A DNA stretch of 64,000 bases from Plutella xylostella (GCF_932276165.1 NC_063995.1:11284001-11348000), one strand, 5' to 3'; positions 20,697 through 32,800 are shown, numbered from the stretch's first letter. Numbers and translations: made by a program. The notes: generated by a model from the sequence alone, not told the origin.

Positions 20697-22872
20697 GATC
20701 CTTATACATTGCCAATATCTCTTTTCTGTAGATATTGATATGTCCAATGCACCCTGGTTAACCAGCTAATGACGCCAATCTAACTGGCCAATCCTTTCAC
20801 CGCTAAGGCAATTCATATTTTAGCTCTACTTTTTGTCACCGATACTATAAGAAGAAAAGAGTAATTAATTATGTCGGAATATACATAAATAATTATGATG
20901 TTGAAATATTTCCACACAGTCGCATAGTTCAGCTTACTCTCATTATTGTAATATCCACTGTATCCGCCATTTCTCATTCACTTGAAACGCGTCCAAATGT
21001 GAATTCCTCATGTAAATGAGAGGGACGGACGTCGGCCGGCCGAGTTTGAGATATGTTAATTGTAATGATATGCGACGTCGCCCAACAACCATGAAGTATG
21101 TGTGGCACAGAATAAAGGCCTCAGTATTCAGACCTGTAGGATGATTCTGTGTAAATACCGAGACGAAATCCAAAGCGAACGTTTTTTCGGAACTTTAGGG
21201 CGACGATAGATGTGTAATTTTAATAATATTTTCAGCCACTTAAAATAACACATACCTAAATCCCTCATAAACCCATGTACTGTGACGGACGCCTTAAAAA
21301 CGCGCACTAAAAAACTTTGCATGTTGCTTACGTCAGAAGCGCACTAGATTTAGCCAAATCCGAAACCGAATCTTCTCTAACTGTAGGTACCTCGTCAGTC
21401 TTAAGACAAAAGCCGATATTAATGCCAAGTATGTAACTAGATCCACCAAGTTTCGGGTCTACAAACTAGTAACAATTACGGAAGGTTTGTTTACATAATT
21501 TACATACAATAAAGGAACGGGATTCAGAGGTTTCTGTGTTTCTAGAAGGGCATGAATGTATTTCCAGTAAAGGTTAACTACATTGTCCTCTTATTCGGCT
21601 ATCGATAAATATTTTAGTAACTTCATAAAATATAAGGAAATATTAGGGTTGCCACTAAAACATGTCAACCACAGATGGCGTCCAAATGCAGTGTGAGAAC
21701 CACCTAATTCATACAACTTCAGGACTCTACTCACCAAATTTTATCAAGGGGAGGTACTTGACTTAACGTTGAATGTTGCGTGACTAAAATATGAGGAAGG
21801 TAATTTAGGGATAACAAAAGAAACATGTAAACGTGACGGTGTGGATTTGGTGCGATGACCTTGACAGGTGACGGGTTGACGTCAGGAAGTCCTAGACAAA
21901 GACCCTGTAAAGTACCTAAGCATGGTTGAACATTTACCCAGTAACTAGCGTCCGTCCATACCCAGTCTTCCTATAGGCGACTACAAAGAAAAAAAAACTT
22001 TGGTATCCAGTGTCCACCTGTCCACCCACGACTGAACTTTTGCAGTACCTATAGGTAAATCCGTCCGATTTTTCATTATTATGTTTTACTAACTATTTCT
22101 TACCGACTTTTTCTAGCACGCGAGCGGCGCGTTGCACTAGTGCGATCAGTACGTTCTATTTCGTTCCTACAAAAAGTCGGTCACCGATCGTCGATGGAGG
22201 GCGTTTCCAAAACCATTTAGTCACTGACAGAGACCACAAGGCACATCCCTATCACACCATCATGACGTCACGCGGCCACCAACAAATGAGTGCCGCAATT
22301 TTTCATTAAATCAAGTGGTTCTTGTTCGAAACGTTTACACTTATGATAAATGGAATTGACGCTTATGTATATGACGGGTTAGAGGGCAGGGCGCGGGGTG
22401 AGGGGTGAGTAATGGCATCGAGTGATACAGAGAATGCCGGGTGTACGAATTTTACTTTTTTTTGCAATTTTCTTGTCAAAAAAGGATTGACGCAGCTCCG
22501 GGCTTCTTTCTGTGACACGTTTTTATGTCCCCTCGTTCATCTTCGTGGTTATGTAGCTCATATTTTCTCGTCAGCCTTTCACGCATTCAGGCAAAATAAG
22601 TTCTTGTGTTGAATAAAAAATGCCAGTTAAAAATCACACGTCATTTCAAGTGATAAAACTGAGTGCGTAATCTTGTCGCGTTTTATGTGACTTTTGTTGA
22701 TCTGATAAATTCGAGGTTAAAGGGAGAGTAAATTAATGTTTGTGATAAAAAGTTGCCATTACGAGTAAACCTTGTTGTGTGTTTGTGTAACGTTGTGTCA
22801 CAAAGCATTCATATTCATCATAAAAATCATCAACTTTGGGAAATGGAAGAATTTATTATTTACTTATTTAAT
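20697..22872. other. No recognisable gene
   Basis: Contains small ORFs at 20943-21322 (-) and 22412-22612 (+) without domain features. A CpG-richer stretch occurs around 22100-22420. It could be regulatory or a distal promoter, but no transcript can be proposed. Confidence 0.35.
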
Positions 22873-22876
22873 GCAC

Positions 22877-23025
22877 TGTATAAAACATAATTAATGTGGC
22901 AACACTCAACTTCCTCTTCCCTCCAATATCTTGTAACGCTAACGTGTGTGCTTTGTAAATAAATTCATAAACCAAGTTTAAATCTATTATTCAATCTAAG
23001 TAAAGTAGTTACAGTGACTTTAACA
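22877..23025 (+). repeat. 5' LTR of the BEL element
   Basis: 149 bp, TG...CA bounded, with TATAAAA at its very start (22879) and AATAAA-like taaataaatt near 22955. It is identical by eye to 28864-29012. This is unusually short for a BEL/Pao LTR. Confidence 0.85.
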
Positions 23026-23043
23026 TGGTGCCGAAACTTTCAG
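23026..23043 (+). promoter_or_regulatory. Primer-binding site of the BEL element
   Basis: tggtgccgaaactttcag directly abuts the 5' LTR. TGGTGCC would pair with a tRNA whose 3' end is GGCACCA. The tRNA identity was not determined. Confidence 0.6.
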
Positions 23044-23414
23044 TCTATTAGTTCTTTCCAGTTCATGCTACTTCAAGTGAAAAAAGTGTTGAGAAAATTT
23101 TCAGATTTCATTTCATTTGGAAGACATTTTGTTTGCGTGGAGACAAAACACGATCACAGACTCAGTGTTGCCGTGCTAATAAATGAGTGCGTTTTCTTTG
23201 CGCGCCGACCTTGCGATAACGCAACTTTACACTCTCGTCGCAGCGAAAACAGACTTAAAAAAGTGAATTCTGACAGTTTGCAGAAAACAAACTAATCTGT
23301 GAATCTGAAAAAACTTCCCGCGTGTTCCGTGTCACTTTTTTCCAAGATTACGGATTACAATTACAAATAAAATAACAAATATTACAAGATTTACAAGTTA
23401 TACAAAGCAAAATA
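23044..23414 (+). other. Untranslated leader of the BEL element
   Basis: A region of about 370 bases between the primer-binding site and the Gag-Pol ATG at 23415. A 93-codon ORF (23014-23295) overlaps the primer site and is probably not used. Confidence 0.55.
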
Positions 23415-26400
23415 ATGTCTGAGATGGAGCGAAAACGCCTAATAGCCATCAGAGGACAGTGCAAGGCTTCATTTACACGTATTGAAACCTATATTTCTAA
23501 GGACCCGCCAACATTTACGATTGAGGACCTGGAGGTTCGTAAACGGATATTGGTGGAGAACTACAATACTTTCAAGGATACAGCATTAAACCTCATCCTG
23601 TTGGGCGAAACAGCCACTGAAGAAGAAGAGATTGAGGATAGATTCCTAGCGATTTCCGCGTCACTGGATCGCTATATAAAGAGTCAGCACCCTTCTGCTT
23701 CCGGAGATCACCCAACACAGTCATACAGTGCGAGGATGCCTTCATTGGACATACCAATATTCGATGGAAAAAACATATCCGGTTACAAGCCATTCATTGA
23801 AATGTTTACAGCAGTTGTCCATAATGATCATAGAATCTCTAACATTGAGAGGTTATGTTTCCTGAAGAAGTACTTGAGGGGAGAGCCATTACAATTAATT
23901 GACAGTTTGCCTATTGTCGGTAAGTCTTATGAATCTGCATTGGAATTACTGAAAAAGAGGTATGACAATCCAGCTTTACTAATTAACAACCATGTTGGAT
24001 GCTTGCTTGACTTGCCCAGCATACAGCGAGGCACTGCAACACAACTGAGGGACTTGGCAGCACAAATCAGACAGCATGTGACAGCATTACAAAACCTTGG
24101 TGAACCAGTGGATAAGTGGAATGCCATACTTTCATGCATTTTGTTACGGAAAATAGATACATTGACCGTGAGGCTGTTTCACTCAGAGAGGGACACAACC
24201 AAGGTTATAGAGGTTGAGGAGTTGTTAAATTACTTAGATAAACGTGCAGCCTCCTTGGAAGCAAGTCCGTCTGTGAGTGAGAAGTCTCATAAGTCTTCTG
24301 TCAACTTCGCTACTTCCACAACAGAGAAAGCATCCCATCAGTGCATTATATGTTGTAAAAATCATAAATTATTTGAATGCCCAACATTCAAGGGACTGTC
24401 ACTTCAAAAAAGGCATGAATTTGTAATTAAAAACAAGCTGTGTAAAATATGCCTTAGATTCCATTCACAAAAATGTCGATACAAATTTAAATGTTCTGTT
24501 TGCCATTCCAGTTCACATAACAGTCTAATACACTTTGTTGAAGAGATGCCCACGTCTGCACCAAGAGGAAATGATGGTGAGCAACCACAACAGGTGAGCC
24601 TGCATGTTTCACAACCCATTGCTGACAGTGTCCTGTTACCTACTGCAAAGGTTTTAGTTACTGGGAGCGATAATAAAAAGTATGTTGTGAGAGCACTTTT
24701 AGACTGCGGAAGCACAACTTCATTCTGCACCACAGCTTTGGCAAAGCAGCTAGGGTTGCCTATGACAGATTCAGCTAAAAACATTTGTACATTAGGAGAC
24801 AATTACAATAATACAACCAACAAGGTAATACATTTATCCATTGAGTCATTAGCAAATGATTACAAATTAGATATTACTTGCTCAGTAATAAATAAAATTA
24901 CATCGAAGCTTCCACAAAGGCAAATTGACTTGAGTAGTTTCATAATTCCAAAACATGTTCAATTGGCAGATACAGAATTTCACATTCCAGGTGAAATATC
25001 AATGCTCCTCTCTAGCGATGTTTTCTTCAAAATTATGTTGGATGGAAAGATTGAAGGAGGGCCAGCAGACCCAATACTGTTGAACACTAAGCTTGGTTAC
25101 ATTGTCTCATCCACAGGGTGTTCAAATGCCAGCTCCATCACTATGCATACATTCCAGAGTCCTGATCTTGATCATTGTGTCAGTAAATTTTGGGAGGCAG
25201 AAAAGGTACCGGATATCTATCACGAGTCTCTGCCTGAACATGAATACAGCGAAAAGGTATTTCAAGATTCAGTTACTTTACAAGATAATACATTTGAGGT
25301 CAAATATCCGCTCAAGCTTGAATTGCAGGACGTTGACCCCTCTAATTCATATGCAATCGCTTTGCAAAGATTATACAATTTGGAAAAAAGATTTCAAAAG
25401 GATCCAGAATATTACAATTTATACAAAAACTTTATACATGAGTATCTTGAGCTGGGTCATGCCAAGATACTTGATATTTCAAACTGTGATCCCAAAGATG
25501 AGCCACGATTTTTCTTACCACACCACGGTGTTCTACGGCCTGACAAACAGTCAAATAAGGTCCGTGCAGTCTTCGATGGTTCTTGTAAACCTAAAAGTGG
25601 CATAAGTCTAAATGATTTATTATGCAATGGACCTGTTGTACAGCGTTCCTTATTCGATATAATCCTATTATTTCGAACATATAAATATACAATCCAATGT
25701 GACATTCGTCATATGTACAGACAAATACAAATTCACCCGGATCTAAGGTGTTTACAAAATATACTATGGAGAGAGGGAGGCATAATGAACGTCCTGCAAT
25801 TGCAGACTGTGACCTACGGTTTAACTAGTTCTGCCTTTCTAGCCACTAGATGTCTCATAGAATTAGCGAGACTATATAAAAATGATTACCCGTTAGCGAG
25901 TGCTGCAATTATAAATAATTCATATGTCGATGACATACAAACAGGCTGTGACACAATTGATCAAGCTTCACAACTCAAGAAGGAGCTTATCTCTATAATG
26001 AAACATGCAAATTTCAACCTCCATAAATGGGTCTCTAACACCCCCGAGTTGCTTAACGATATTCCTCAAACTCAAATTGGTTCATCATGCAGGGATTTAG
26101 ATAGGGACACATCTGTAGCAAAAATTCTAGGCATTTTATACGATGCGCAAGATGATGCATTCAAGCTTAGTGGTCGAGTATTAACCCCCCCCAAAACTGT
26201 TACAAAAAGAAGTGTGCTAAGTTCAGTTAGTAGATTGTTTGATCCCATGGGATTAGTTGGTCCAGTTACAATGAAGGCAAAGTTATTTGTACAAGAGCTT
26301 TGGCAGCACAAAAACACACTAGACTGGGACACCCCCCTCCCAGCTGAGTTGCATATTATTTGGGATAAGCTTTATACTAATCTAGTAGGTATGCCAGAAC

Positions 26401-28478
26401 TAACAATTCCACGCTATGTACAAACTGCTGGTGCTGATGAAGTTGAGCTGATTGGCTACTGTGATGCTTCAGCACAAGGATATGGGTGTTGCTTATACAT
26501 TAAGGTGAAACATGGCAGCCAGTACTCTGTTCATCTCCTTTCCTCTCGGTCCAGATTGAATAGTGCTAATTCAAAACTGACTATACCTAAGTTAGAACTT
26601 AATGGTTCTTTATTGCTATCCAAGCTTGCATTTCATGTGTCATCGCTTTTAAACATAAAAAATGTACACCTCTTTTGTGATTCAAAGATTGTACTCGGCT
26701 GGTTAGATACATCACCTGTCAAGGTTCCTGCTTACATAGGCAACCGTGTCCAAGAAATTAAAAGGCATACTGTGGGCATGTCCTGGCACTTTACACCTGG
26801 CTTGCTCAATCCGGCAGACATTCTATCCAGAGGTGCAGACCCACTGGACCTCGTAAATAATACACTGTGGAAGCAAGGACCTGACTATTTAGAAGGTAAT
26901 AATTATAACTTTCATTTAGCTCACATTGAAGAGCCAATTCAATGTACAGAAAGTATTGACACTGTATGTGTTACCAATGTCGAGGATAAAGTTATACATC
27001 CATTGTTTGAAAAATATTCAACTTTGTACAAAACCATTCGTATTATGGTTTATGTCTTAAAATTTATTAAGATATGTAAGAAAAAGACTGTTAACCTAGG
27101 TCAAATATCAGTTGGTGATTTCAGAGAGGCGTTAAATTCTATCATTAAAGGAATTCAGCTTCACTATTTTGGTGAAGAGTTAAAATGTATTACAGAAAAA
27201 AAGGAAATCAAGGGCTCTCTCAAGTCATTACATCCATTTGTTGATGAGAACGGTGTTCTCCGTGTTGGTGGAAGATTACATCATGCCAATATAAATTATT
27301 CAAAGAAATTTCCTATAATATTGCCAAAATATTGTCATATAACAAAACTTATCATAAGACAAGAGCACTTGGCTCTCATGCATGGTGGTTTAAAACTTAC
27401 CTTAAGTAGCCTTCAGCAGAGATATTATATTATTAATTCTGTAAGAGAATGTAAAAGTGTAATACACAAGTGTGTAGTTTGTTGTAGACACAAAGCTGAA
27501 GCTTCAAAACAATTGATGGGCAGCTTGCCTAAGGACCGTGTGAATCCTGCCCGGGTCTTTGAACGGGTTGGCATGGACTATTGTGGTCCATTTGACATAA
27601 AACAATCATCAAAGCGTAGCAGCACTGTAAGCAAAGGTTATGTAGCCTTATTTGTTTGCTTTGCCTCCAAAGCTGTGCATATAGAAGTTGTATCTGATAT
27701 GTCAAGCGAGACATTCCTGGCAGCATTCAAGCGTTTTGTGAATCGTAGAGGCATTCCAACTGATGTCTTCTGTGACAATTCTACCACCTACAAAGGTAGT
27801 AACAATCAACTAAAAGAGTTATACAAGTTGCATAGTAGTAAGGATTTTCAGGAATCTATTCATAACTATTCACTACAAAAAGAAATTAAATTTCATTTTA
27901 TTCCTGCTTATAGCCCGAACCATGGTGGCTTGTGGGAGGCCTCTGTAAAGTCGCTTAAATATCATCTCAAAAGAATTTCCACTTTTAAGATATTCACCTA
28001 TGAACAATTTAATACAATTATGATTGAAATAGAAGGGATATTAAATTCTCGCCCTCTGCTTTCTATAACTTCACAGGATTGTTCAGATTTCTCTTATTTA
28101 ACTCCTGGCCATTTCATTATAGGTTGCCCTTTAACAGCTATACCTCAACCTGATCTAACCGATATACCAACAAACAGGCTTAGATTCTGGAGATGTTGTG
28201 AACAAGTAAGACAAAACTTTTGGAAGGTATGGTCTAGAGACTATTTATCATCACTTAATGAAAGGACAAAATGGAAAAAGGAATTACCTAATCTCATTGA
28301 AGGTAATATAGTTCTATTAATAGATGCTAATACACCACCCCTTCATTGGCCCATGGGCAGGATCACAAAGGTTTTCCATGGTGATGACAATAAAGTTAGG
28401 GTGGTAGAAGTTCAAACATCAAACGGCAAACTTCACACTCGTGCTGTATCTAAAACAGTAGTTTTGCCTGTAGAATAA
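23415..28478 (+). CDS. BEL/Pao Gag-Pol polyprotein, intact
   Basis: 1687 codons, one frame. Gag with a DUF1759-like segment (IPIFDGK and LKKYLRGEPLQLI, about residues 113-165) leads to Cys/His knuckles at about 310-375. The retroviral-like protease (DUF1758 type) has LLDCGSTTSF at about 428-437. RT has FDGSC and YVDDIQTG near 836, and RNase H has YCDASAQGYG near 1014. An integrase zinc domain (HxxxxHGG ... CVVCCRHK) precedes the core with Asp in GMDYCGPF (about 1386), Asp in CDNSTTY (about 1454) and Glu in HGGLWEAS (about 1503). A DUF5641-like end follows (LTPGHFIIG, HWPMGRI). The ATG (aataATGtct) is the first in frame. The protein assembles particles, copies RNA to DNA and integrates it. The protease reads DCG rather than the usual DSG/DTG. 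Confidence 0.95.
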   Translation: MSEMERKRLIAIRGQCKASFTRIETYISKDPPTFTIEDLEVRKRILVENYNTFKDTALNLILLGETATEEEEIEDRFLAISASLDRYIKSQHPSASGDHPTQSYSARMPSLDIPIFDGKNISGYKPFIEMFTAVVHNDHRISNIERLCFLKKYLRGEPLQLIDSLPIVGKSYESALELLKKRYDNPALLINNHVGCLLDLPSIQRGTATQLRDLAAQIRQHVTALQNLGEPVDKWNAILSCILLRKIDTLTVRLFHSERDTTKVIEVEELLNYLDKRAASLEASPSVSEKSHKSSVNFATSTTEKASHQCIICCKNHKLFECPTFKGLSLQKRHEFVIKNKLCKICLRFHSQKCRYKFKCSVCHSSSHNSLIHFVEEMPTSAPRGNDGEQPQQVSLHVSQPIADSVLLPTAKVLVTGSDNKKYVVRALLDCGSTTSFCTTALAKQLGLPMTDSAKNICTLGDNYNNTTNKVIHLSIESLANDYKLDITCSVINKITSKLPQRQIDLSSFIIPKHVQLADTEFHIPGEISMLLSSDVFFKIMLDGKIEGGPADPILLNTKLGYIVSSTGCSNASSITMHTFQSPDLDHCVSKFWEAEKVPDIYHESLPEHEYSEKVFQDSVTLQDNTFEVKYPLKLELQDVDPSNSYAIALQRLYNLEKRFQKDPEYYNLYKNFIHEYLELGHAKILDISNCDPKDEPRFFLPHHGVLRPDKQSNKVRAVFDGSCKPKSGISLNDLLCNGPVVQRSLFDIILLFRTYKYTIQCDIRHMYRQIQIHPDLRCLQNILWREGGIMNVLQLQTVTYGLTSSAFLATRCLIELARLYKNDYPLASAAIINNSYVDDIQTGCDTIDQASQLKKELISIMKHANFNLHKWVSNTPELLNDIPQTQIGSSCRDLDRDTSVAKILGILYDAQDDAFKLSGRVLTPPKTVTKRSVLSSVSRLFDPMGLVGPVTMKAKLFVQELWQHKNTLDWDTPLPAELHIIWDKLYTNLVGMPELTIPRYVQTAGADEVELIGYCDASAQGYGCCLYIKVKHGSQYSVHLLSSRSRLNSANSKLTIPKLELNGSLLLSKLAFHVSSLLNIKNVHLFCDSKIVLGWLDTSPVKVPAYIGNRVQEIKRHTVGMSWHFTPGLLNPADILSRGADPLDLVNNTLWKQGPDYLEGNNYNFHLAHIEEPIQCTESIDTVCVTNVEDKVIHPLFEKYSTLYKTIRIMVYVLKFIKICKKKTVNLGQISVGDFREALNSIIKGIQLHYFGEELKCITEKKEIKGSLKSLHPFVDENGVLRVGGRLHHANINYSKKFPIILPKYCHITKLIIRQEHLALMHGGLKLTLSSLQQRYYIINSVRECKSVIHKCVVCCRHKAEASKQLMGSLPKDRVNPARVFERVGMDYCGPFDIKQSSKRSSTVSKGYVALFVCFASKAVHIEVVSDMSSETFLAAFKRFVNRRGIPTDVFCDNSTTYKGSNNQLKELYKLHSSKDFQESIHNYSLQKEIKFHFIPAYSPNHGGLWEASVKSLKYHLKRISTFKIFTYEQFNTIMIEIEGILNSRPLLSITSQDCSDFSYLTPGHFIIGCPLTAIPQPDLTDIPTNRLRFWRCCEQVRQNFWKVWSRDYLSSLNERTKWKKELPNLIEGNIVLLIDANTPPLHWPMGRITKVFHGDDNKVRVVEVQTSNGKLHTRAVSKTVVLPVE

Positions 28479-28863
28479 TAATTTTATATTTGTATTAAAA
28501 ATACCTATTTTAATACTTAGTATAAGTTAATTAACTTGTGTACCTATTAAAAATACCAGTTATCTTACTTAACTTGCTTACTTATGTGTTAAACATACCT
28601 ACATTCACACTTAACTTTAAGTTCAAAATATGTTGTTGTAATTTTCTAATGTCAATGTCTAACTTACAAAGAATGTTATTCTGATTTTATTTCATTAAGT
28701 ACGTACCTAGAGTTATCTAGTAAATTTCAATGTAAGATTAGCTTTCAATAGTGCTATGTTATCATAGTAGTGTTTTCAGTTAAAGGTGTAGTTATAAAAT
28801 GTATGTACTTCCAAAAATTATAATAATTTAATATGTAGTTGTTAACGTTGCCCCCCGCAGATA
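28479..28863 (+). other. BEL 3' untranslated region
   Basis: AT-rich, with 'gtacctattaaaaatacc'-type repetition near 28490-28560. Just before the 3' LTR lies gttgccccccgcagata, a C-rich tract instead of a clear polypurine tract. Confidence 0.6.
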
Positions 28864-29069
28864 TGTATAAAACATAATTAATGTGGCAACACTCAACTTC
28901 CTCTTCCCTCCAATATCTTGTAACGCTAACGTGTGTGCTTTGTAAATAAATTCATAAACCAAGTTTAAATCTATTATTCAATCTAAGTAAAGTAGTTACA
29001 GTGACTTTAACATGTACTGTTACAGTGACATTATTCAATCTAAGTAAAGTAGTTACAGTGACTTTAACA
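28864..29069 (+). repeat. 3' LTR of the BEL element, with 57-bp extension
   Basis: 28864-29012 repeats the 5' LTR. A further 57 bp (29013-29069) follows, whose last 40 bases duplicate the LTR's own end (attattcaatctaagtaaag...). The element then ends at the target duplication gcac. The 5' LTR lacks this extension. Confidence 0.8.
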
Positions 29070-29084
29070 GCACTCTAGATATAC

Positions 29085-29262
29085 AGGGTGTTGCGAAAAA
29101 GGTATACTAAGCCGAAACCTACATGTGCAGCATGGTTTATCTAAGCCCGAAAATGAAATCAGAATTTCAAAATTCGCGAAAAAAATATATAATTTTCCAT
29201 AGAAAATTTGTAATTCTGATATCATTTTCGGTGTATACCCTTTTTGCAAACATTACATAAAC
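29085..29262 (+). repeat. Copy of the ACAGGGTGTTGCAAAA family
   Basis: Starts acagggtgttgcgaaaaagg, then tatactaagccgaaa. The right part ggtgtatacccttttttgc (with one T fewer in places) mirrors the left end, suggesting loose inverted termini. Confidence 0.55.
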
Positions 29263-29803
29263 ACAAAACATATTTGCTATTACACTGGAACTTTTTCATT
29301 GCTCGCAAATGTATACGACTCAATCTTCACTGCTACGCTCTTGGCTCACAAATTCATTAACCATCACTACGAATCACGGCTAAGAAGAATCTGTTGAAAA
29401 AGACAACTTTTTACTCTTCATGTTATTTTAATTTACCCATAGGCATCTCTACTTGAAAAAATATGAAATTAATTTCTATTGACACCAAAAAATAAGCAAC
29501 TTAAGCTTAAAATAAACCGAATTCCGGATTTCATCACAAAATATACCTCTATCAAAGAAGATGACAGGAAAAAATAATGACTTCAAAGAAATATAAATAA
29601 CATTAATATGGGTTTTCCTTGACATAGCTTCGTTTTCTTTTCGAAGTTCACGGAAGTAAATTAAACAGAATAAACATAACAATAAAACGAGAGTTTATTT
29701 AGCAAAATAAATTGCTTTAAGACGTGAAACGTCGCCACTCACTCGAAAGCTCGAAACGGAAAGTCACTCTCATTTAGAGGCTAAATAATACCTATACATA
29801 CGT

Positions 29804-29808
<5 letters not shown>
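29263..29808. other. No recognisable content
   Basis: AT-rich; nothing supported. Confidence 0.4.

Positions 29809-29840
<32 letters not shown>
29809..29840. repeat. (CA)n microsatellite
   Basis: An uninterrupted CA run next to the LINE 3' tail. Confidence 0.9.
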
Positions 29841-29844
<4 letters not shown>

Positions 29845-29863
29845 GGGAGCACTGCAGGTATAT

Positions 29864-32800
29864 GATAGATAGATAGATAGATAGAATACACTTTATTTGT
29901 ACACCAAAACAGAATAATAAAATTAACAAAATGTAACTTAATTAGGGTACAAAAGGCGGTCTTATCACTAAAAGCGATCTCTGCCAGACAACCTTTGGAT
30001 GGAGGGAAACAGAGATTAAGATTGGGTGCAGTGTACGTGTTAAAAAGGAATGTAGATTATTTAATATACTACACACTAACTAAAATATTACAAATATACT
30101 TAAACAGAGGTAGGTACATACTATATTACATAATAATACATATATAATAATACATATATATTATATAACATACATACAATATATAAATATAATAAAAATA
30201 CATACACAGTGTTAAATTGGATTCAATTACAGTTTTAGACTATGGATTTAATGTAGTGTTCCTTTACCATTCTTTTAAACGAGGCTAGCGTAGGTGCTTG
30301 CCGGATAGTTTCCGGAAGATCATTCCACAAAGTGACTGACCGTACTGTGAAAGAAGAACTGTAGAATTTTGAGGTATTAGGCGGGATATTGAGGCGGAGG
30401 TTATGGGAAGAGCGTAGTTTCAGATTGTGAGATTCACAACGAAACTGAAAACGCTCTTTTAAGTATGGGGGGTAGGTTGGATTAAAGAGAATAGAGTATA
30501 TAGAAGAGAAAGAATGTGGGTATTACGGCGAAGACGAATAGGGAGCCACTTGAGCTTAGCACGAAATTCGGAAACATGGTCATATTTGCGTAAGCCAAAT
30601 ATGAACCTTATGGAAAAGTTTTGGAGACGCTCAAGCTTATTTAATTGCTCTTCGGTTAGATCTAGATAGCAGGAGTCAGCATAATCTAATATAGGTAGAA
30701 GTAAAGATTGAGAAAGCTCAATTTTGGTGGCCGTGGGCAGGAAGTTACGCAATCTACGGAGTGATCCTGCTGATGCAAACATCTTCCTACTAACTTCTTC
30801 CAGCTGCTTCTTCCATGTCATGCATCTGTCCAAATACACCCCCAGGTTTTTGACCTCTTTGCTCCAGTCTATACGTACACCATCGAAAATTATTGAAGGA
30901 AGGGAATCAAAGTCGATCATGGATATAAATCTGGGGCTACCTAGTATAATCACCTGGGTTTTCTTTGGATTGACCCTTAGACCAAAGTCGTTGCTCCACG
31001 TAAGTATACGTTCCAGGTCAATATTTGTCCTGTTTATTACAACAGAGAGGTCGGATAGTGGAGCCTGGCTATATATTTGTAGATCATCTGCATAAAGGTG
31101 GTAGGAAGAAGACAAATTATTAGAAATACTATTTATGAATATGGCAAAAAGAAGAGGGGACAACACGCCACCTTGCGGGACTCCGGCCGAGGTGCTGCAC
31201 CATGAAGAAAATGACTCTTCAATGCGTATCCGCTGCCGGCGCCCATGCAAGTAACTATGAAACCAGTCAGTTACCGTTGGAGATACGTTAAGAGAGCGCA
31301 ATACCCCCAATAGTATGTCGTAATCGACCGTATTAAAGGCATTGCTGAAATCGAGTAGTGACAGCACCGTCAGCTCACCATTCTCCATACCCTGACGAAC
31401 GTCATCCGTGATCTTCACCAAAGCCGTTACTGTGCTATGTCCTGGGCGGAACCCAGACTGGTACGGATTCATTAAATTGTTTCGCACTAGGAAACTGTTA
31501 AGCTGGTGATGGATCAGACGCTCAAGAACTTTAGAAAGGAAAGGAAGGATGGAAATAGGACGGAAGTCAGCCAAGGATGGATTGGATTTTTTAGGTAAAG
31601 GGGTTACTTGGGCATCTTTCCAGGAGGATGGGAACGTTTTAGTGGAAATGGAGTAGTTAAGGATATGTGTGATAACTGGGAGTATAATGTCGAGAATAGG
31701 AAGAATCATGTTCCGACTGATACTGTCAGTACCGATCGCGTTCGATGTGATGTGAAGGATACTCCTCTTAACGTCACAATCAGTAAAATGACTGAAGTCA
31801 AATGTGGAAATGTCAGGAGTTGGTATAGAGGAAAGAAAATTTAGTGTGTGTAGCTTAGTAGCACTATCCATGGCTACTGAAGATGTAAAATGTTGGTTAA
31901 GACAGTTAATGTCTATGTCCTTAGGAATAGAATCAGAACGAGATCTACCAACTCCTAGCGACCTGAGGAAATTCCAGACTTTGGCTGGGTCACCATTTTG
32001 AACAGATTCGTGAATATGGCGTCGTTGTGCATCCCTACACACCTTATTGCAGTGATTACGTAGAGCGATATATTTCTGTCTATTTAGATCAGAAGGGCGA
32101 CATTTGAACCTAGATTTTGCTGCAGCTTTCCGACTTATCAGTTCTTTGATTTCGTCTGTGAGCCAAGGAGCAGGCAAGTGTTTAATTTTAACAATTCTGA
32201 CAGGTGCATGGACATCGTACAACTGGATGATTAAAGAGTTGAAGATATCCACCTTGTCATCCATTGTTTCAGCACTGTAAACTGTGTCCCAAGAAGTGTT
32301 TATTGCATCACTGCGAAGATTTTCCAGCACCATGCCACCAAAATTGCGCTGAAGTAGAGTTTTAGGTTTGGCTTTGGGAGGGCGTATTTTATAAGATAAG
32401 TAAATCAGATCGTGATAAGAAAATTGATCCGCCCCATATTGACCGTGCTTTGCTACGTGTTGAGGAGATGACACTAATATTAGGTCTAAAAGGGTGGGGG
32501 CACAATTGGGAAAATGATGGGTGGCACCGAGAGGAAGTACAGACAAGTTGCTGGATTTTGCAACTGAAATGAGAGAAGAAGACCGCATGTCATTTCTCAG
32601 TAGGCAGGTATTGAAATCTCCCATGACTATAATGTGCCGGTAGTTAGGAGTAAAGTCTTCAAGGAGCTTTTCAAAGGAATGATGGAAATGATTATACATT
32701 GACGGATTGTAATATACGCCGAGTAAGACTTTACTGTGCGATAAGGTCACTTCTATGAGGAGGTGCTCACCTGCATTGTCGGGAGGAGGCTGAGCTGACA

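Larger units (their letters stand above)
22873..29073 (+). mobile_element. Complete BEL/Pao LTR retrotransposon
   Basis: LTRs beginning TGTATAAAAC and ending TTTAACA flank a single Gag-Pol ORF. The 4-bp duplication gcac lies at 22873-22876 and 29070-29073, giving element limits 22877-29069. Domain order (Gag, zinc knuckles, protease, RT, RNase H, integrase, C-terminal DUF5641-like) is that of BEL/Pao. The two 149-bp LTR copies look identical and the ORF is unbroken, so the insertion is recent and may be active. Confidence 0.93.

Noticed and set aside
29809..29886. Possible CRISPR-like or satellite array
   Set aside because: It is simple (CA)n and (GATA)n microsatellite sequence beside a LINE tail. 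No spaced repeats.
30724..31095. 123-codon plus-strand ORF
   Set aside because: Antisense to the LINE reverse transcriptase; no independent features.
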